Of a DNA stretch of 7,191 nucleotides, positions 4,202 through 7,191 are shown piece by piece. The notes below the pieces were generated by a model. It was not told where the DNA came from, made no database searches, and saw only the letters and a program-made list of their open reading frames with translations. The translations under genes were made by a program, and so were the position numbers. Each line of letters starts with the position of its first letter. Position 1 is the first letter of the stretch. Source of the DNA: DUPQ01 sp022706885 (GTDB lineage Bacteria > Bacillota > Clostridia > DUPQ01); the NCBI GenBank assembly GCA_022706885.1, contig JAKJBR010000049.1, positions 1 through 7,191 of the forward strand, read 5' to 3'.

Positions 4202-7191
4202 ATTTTCTTTTCCGAAAAGTTCCGCCATTTCATTAACAATTTCGACAGTCTGATTATAGTACATGGTTTTAACCATTTTACTGCCGTTTACATTCTTAAT
4301 GATAGTCAAAGCGGAGTTTCCGGTAAAGTACTTTACAAAAGCTTCCAGCTGCGAAAGATTTATATTATCTCCGTTTAAATAGAGTTTTTGATTATCGGAG
4401 AAACTGATACCGTTATCCGTTCGCATGTTTTCCTTATTGTTCCGGTAATCGGCAGTATCCTCATTTACGGTAATACTGTCATCTTTCTTAATATTCAACT
4501 CAACAATATCTTCCGCTATTATTTTAACGGTATCCTGTTTCAGGCTTATTTTTCCGTTTATAATCACTTTATTTTCCGGTACAAGCAAAGAAGAATATTT
4601 TTCCAAGGTTCTGGGGAATATTATTATCTCCATGGTATCGTATAAGTCTTCTATAACCGCAAAGGCCATCATTTCATTATTCTTTGTGAGTTTTCTTTGC
4701 ACGTTGTTTATTATCCCGGCCACTTTTACTCTTTCGTTATCTACAAGTCTGACCGAATCCCTCTCGGTTTCGTCAATATTTTTATAACTGCATTTGAAAA
4801 GATTCATCTCTTTCAGAACGCTTCTGTATTCGTCTAAAGGATTGCCCGTCATGTATAAGCCTATCGCTTCTTTTTCCATAATGAGTTTCTTTGACAGGTC
4901 GAATTCCTCTCTCTTTCTTATCTCATATTCATGTTCCGTCGGATCTTCCACCATTGCAAAAAGCGATATCTGACCGTCAAGGTTCTTTTTCTGTTGTTCA
5001 TTGATGGAATCCACAACCTCTTCATAGCAGCTGAATAATTCACATCTGTTGTTTCCCAATCCGTCAAATGCGCCTGCTTTTATAAAGCCTTCAATACACT
5101 TTTTATTGACATCGCTTTTACTGTTTCTTTTAATAAAATCCACGAAACTCCTGTATTCTCCCTGTTGGTTTCTGTTGCTTACTATGGTTTCGCATGCTTT
5201 TATCCCTACACCGTTTATAGCGGCTAAAGGATAGCGAATATTTCCTCCCTCAACGGTAAACTTCACATCACTTTTATTAATATTAGGAGGCAGTACCGAG
5301 ATATTTATCGACCTGCATTCTTCAATGTATTCCGCAAGCTTATCTCTTGTTGCTATAAAACTATTCATGGTTGCCGCCATGAATTCCACGGGATAATAGC
5401 ACTTCAGATATGCAGTCTGATAGGAAATATATGCATATGCCACTCCATGGGATTTATTGAATGCGTAATTTCCGAAATCGGTCATTTCATCAAACAACTT
5501 ATTGGCTACTTCAGTAGGTATATTATTTTTTTCCGCTCCTCTGACAAATCTGTCTTTTTCTTTCAGCAATGCCGACATCTTCTTTTTTGACATCAGTCTT
5601 CTGACCAGGTCCGATTCACCCGTCGTATATCCCGCCATATCGCGACATATCTGCATTATCTGCTCCTGATATATCATGCATCCGTATGTATCTTTCAAAA
5701 TGGGTTTCATCAGTTCATGTTCATAAACTGTACCTCCGGGACTGTTCTTGTTACAAAGACACATATCTATAAACTTCATCGGTCCCGGTCTGTATATGGA
5801 AATACCTAATGTTATGTCTTCAATGGATTGGGGCTTGAAACGTTTCATAAAGTCGGTCATTCCCGCACTTTCCAACTGGAATATACCCGATGTGTTACCG
5901 GAAGATATATATTCAAAAACATTTTTATCATCGTAATCCATGTTATCGAAGTCAATATTTATACCGTGATTTTTCCTCACCAGATCTATACAATCTTTTA
6001 TAACGGTCAGTGTCCTTAATCCTAAGAAGTCTACTTTAAGCAGTCCCAACTCCTCCAGATTATCCATAGGAAACTGTGTTACTAAGGAATCATCGTCGGA
6101 TAACTGGATGGGAATGTATTCTTTAACGGGATTATCGGTTATTACCACCCCCGCAGCATGTATCCCGGAGTGTCTGGATATGCCTTCCAGTTTTTTAGCC
6201 ATATCTATCAGTTCTTTTACCGAAGGGTCCGTCTGGTATTCCACTAACAGTTCGGGATTGACTTCCAAAGCTCTGTCAATGGTAATTTTCAGTTCATTGG
6301 GTATCATCTTACTTATCTTATCGCATAATGCATAAGGCAGATTGAGTGCTCTGCCGACATCCTTAATGGCTCCTCTTGCCGCCATGGTACCGAAAGTTAT
6401 TATCTGACACACCTTATCCTGTCCGTATTTGTTTTTAACATATTCGATTACTTCCGATCTTCTCTCATAACAGAAGTCTACGTCAATATCGGGTAAAGTT
6501 ATTCTTGCGGGATTTAGAAATCGCTCAAAAAGCAGATTATATCTGATAGGATCCACGTTGGTTATACCCATAGCATATGCCACTATACTTCCTGCGGCAC
6601 TTCCTCTGCCCGGTCCGACCGGTATATCGTTCTTCTTCGCGTAATTGATGAAATCCGCCGTTATTAGGAAGTAGTCGATATATTTCATGTCGTTTATAAC
6701 TTTAAGCTCATATTTGGCTCTTTCAATGTGTTTTTCGGTCAATTTATTCTTGTATCTTTTCTTCAGACCCTCAAATACCATATCCTTCATGTATTCGTAA
6801 TGGTCAATACCCTCAGGTAAAGGAAACTTGGGAAGATGCATTTCATTAAGATTAAAGTTAACATCGCACATATCCGCTATCTTCTGTGTATTGGTTATAG
6901 CTTCGGGAACATTGGAAAATTCCCTCATCATTTCTTCCTGTGATTTGAAATAGAACTCATCCGACGGGAACCTCATTCTGTTCTCATCCAAAACGGTCTT
7001 TGCAGTCTGGATACACAGCAGAATATCATGTGCTTTTGCATCGGTTTTTTCCAGGTAATGTACGTCATTTGTTGCAACCAAAGGTATATTCAACTCATTG
7101 GAGAGTTTTATGAGATATTTATTTACCAGTTCCTGCTCCGGTATCTTGTTATATTGCAACTCCAGATAAAAATTGCCTTCACCGAATATAT
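4187..7191 (-). CDS. dnaE: DNA polymerase III subunit alpha, DnaE (5' end off window)
   Basis: The reading frame is open to the right edge: 1000 residues are visible, beginning IFGEGNFYLELQYN, so the TTG at 7159 is internal. By comparison with E. coli DnaE, about 165 N-terminal residues are missing. It is the template-directed polymerase of chromosome replication; Firmicutes use it alongside PolC. Visible in order (visible-residue numbers): the end of the PHP domain (NDVHY near 41-45), GPGRGSAAGS (about 192), the catalytic pair in PDIDVDF (Asp236 and Asp238), HSGIHAAGVV, the third catalytic Asp in VDFLGL (Asp387), YRPGPM, YQEQIM and FNKSH. A QISLF clamp-binding motif lies at 4958-4972, then an OB-fold region (about 4480-4745), a charged linker and a short C-terminal domain. 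PolC is excluded because no embedded exonuclease is seen and the motif order is DnaE-like. It stops 34 nt before pfkA. Confidence 0.97.
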   Translation of the reverse strand, partial: IFGEGNFYLELQYNKIPEQELVNKYLIKLSNELNIPLVATNDVHYLEKTDAKAHDILLCIQTAKTVLDENRMRFPSDEFYFKSQEEMMREFSNVPEAITNTQKIADMCDVNFNLNEMHLPKFPLPEGIDHYEYMKDMVFEGLKKRYKNKLTEKHIERAKYELKVINDMKYIDYFLITADFINYAKKNDIPVGPGRGSAAGSIVAYAMGITNVDPIRYNLLFERFLNPARITLPDIDVDFCYERRSEVIEYVKNKYGQDKVCQIITFGTMAARGAIKDVGRALNLPYALCDKISKMIPNELKITIDRALEVNPELLVEYQTDPSVKELIDMAKKLEGISRHSGIHAAGVVITDNPVKEYIPIQLSDDDSLVTQFPMDNLEELGLLKVDFLGLRTLTVIKDCIDLVRKNHGINIDFDNMDYDDKNVFEYISSGNTSGIFQLESAGMTDFMKRFKPQSIEDITLGISIYRPGPMKFIDMCLCNKNSPGGTVYEHELMKPILKDTYGCMIYQEQIMQICRDMAGYTTGESDLVRRLMSKKKMSALLKEKDRFVRGAEKNNIPTEVANKLFDEMTDFGNYAFNKSHGVAYAYISYQTAYLKCYYPVEFMAATMNSFIATRDKLAEYIEECRSINISVLPPNINKSDVKFTVEGGNIRYPLAAINGVGIKACETIVSNRNQQGEYRSFVDFIKRNSKSDVNKKCIEGFIKAGAFDGLGNNRCELFSCYEEVVDSINEQQKKNLDGQISLFAMVEDPTEHEYEIRKREEFDLSKKLIMEKEAIGLYMTGNPLDEYRSVLKEMNLFKCSYKNIDETERDSVRLVDNERVKVAGIINNVQRKLTKNNEMMAFAVIEDLYDTMEIIIFPRTLEKYSSLLVPENKVIINGKISLKQDTVKIIAEDIVELNIKKDDSITVNEDTADYRNNKENMRTDNGISFSDNQKLYLNGDNINLSQLEAFVKYFTGNSALTIIKNVNGSKMVKTMYYNQTVEIVNEMAELFGKENMAFK
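4958..4972 (-). other. Beta-clamp binding motif (QISLF) in DnaE
   Basis: The five codons read Gln-Ile-Ser-Leu-Phe, fitting the QxxLF sliding-clamp binding consensus. They lie after the polymerase core and before the OB-fold region, the position of the internal clamp motif in DnaE of other bacteria. It would tether the polymerase to DnaN for processive synthesis. Confidence 0.7.

Overview
The window looks like chromosomal core sequence from a low-GC anaerobic Firmicute, most likely a clostridial or Lachnospiraceae-type bacterium. The grounds are the AT-rich codon use, good Shine-Dalgarno sites, a Firmicute-style DnaE, MutS2, and the pairing of a DUF5685-type protein with a Cys-tailed J-domain protein, which I recall from Clostridia. 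There is no mobile element, CRISPR array, RNA gene or direct repeat that I can see.

All seven genes lie on the minus strand, so transcription runs from right to left. In that order they are: dnaE (replicative DNA polymerase III alpha, 5' end off the right edge); 34 nt; pfkA (6-phosphofructokinase); 7 nt; a CDP-alcohol phosphatidyltransferase; 0 nt; a DUF5685-like Cys-containing protein; 2 nt; a J-domain/TPR-like protein with a Cys-rich tail; 13 nt; a six-helix membrane protein resembling ECF transporter S-components; 40 nt; mutS2 (start only, continuing off the left edge). No gap exceeds 40 nt and none holds a recognisable terminator, so the block can be read as one transcription unit. Weak sigma-A-like promoters are possible just before pfkA and mutS2.

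The outer genes are housekeeping: replication, glycolysis, and ribosome rescue or recombination control. The middle four genes are tightly spaced, probably translationally coupled, and mostly uncharacterised: a phospholipid-type transferase, a helical protein with two Asp-rich motifs reminiscent of isoprenoid synthases plus a possible Cys/His metal site, a J-domain co-chaperone-like protein, and a small integral membrane protein. They are the best candidate for an undescribed functional unit, plausibly acting at the membrane, but this is inference from order and motifs only. PfkA also carries unusual substitutions at positions that bind the fructose-6-phosphate phosphate group in the E. coli enzyme.
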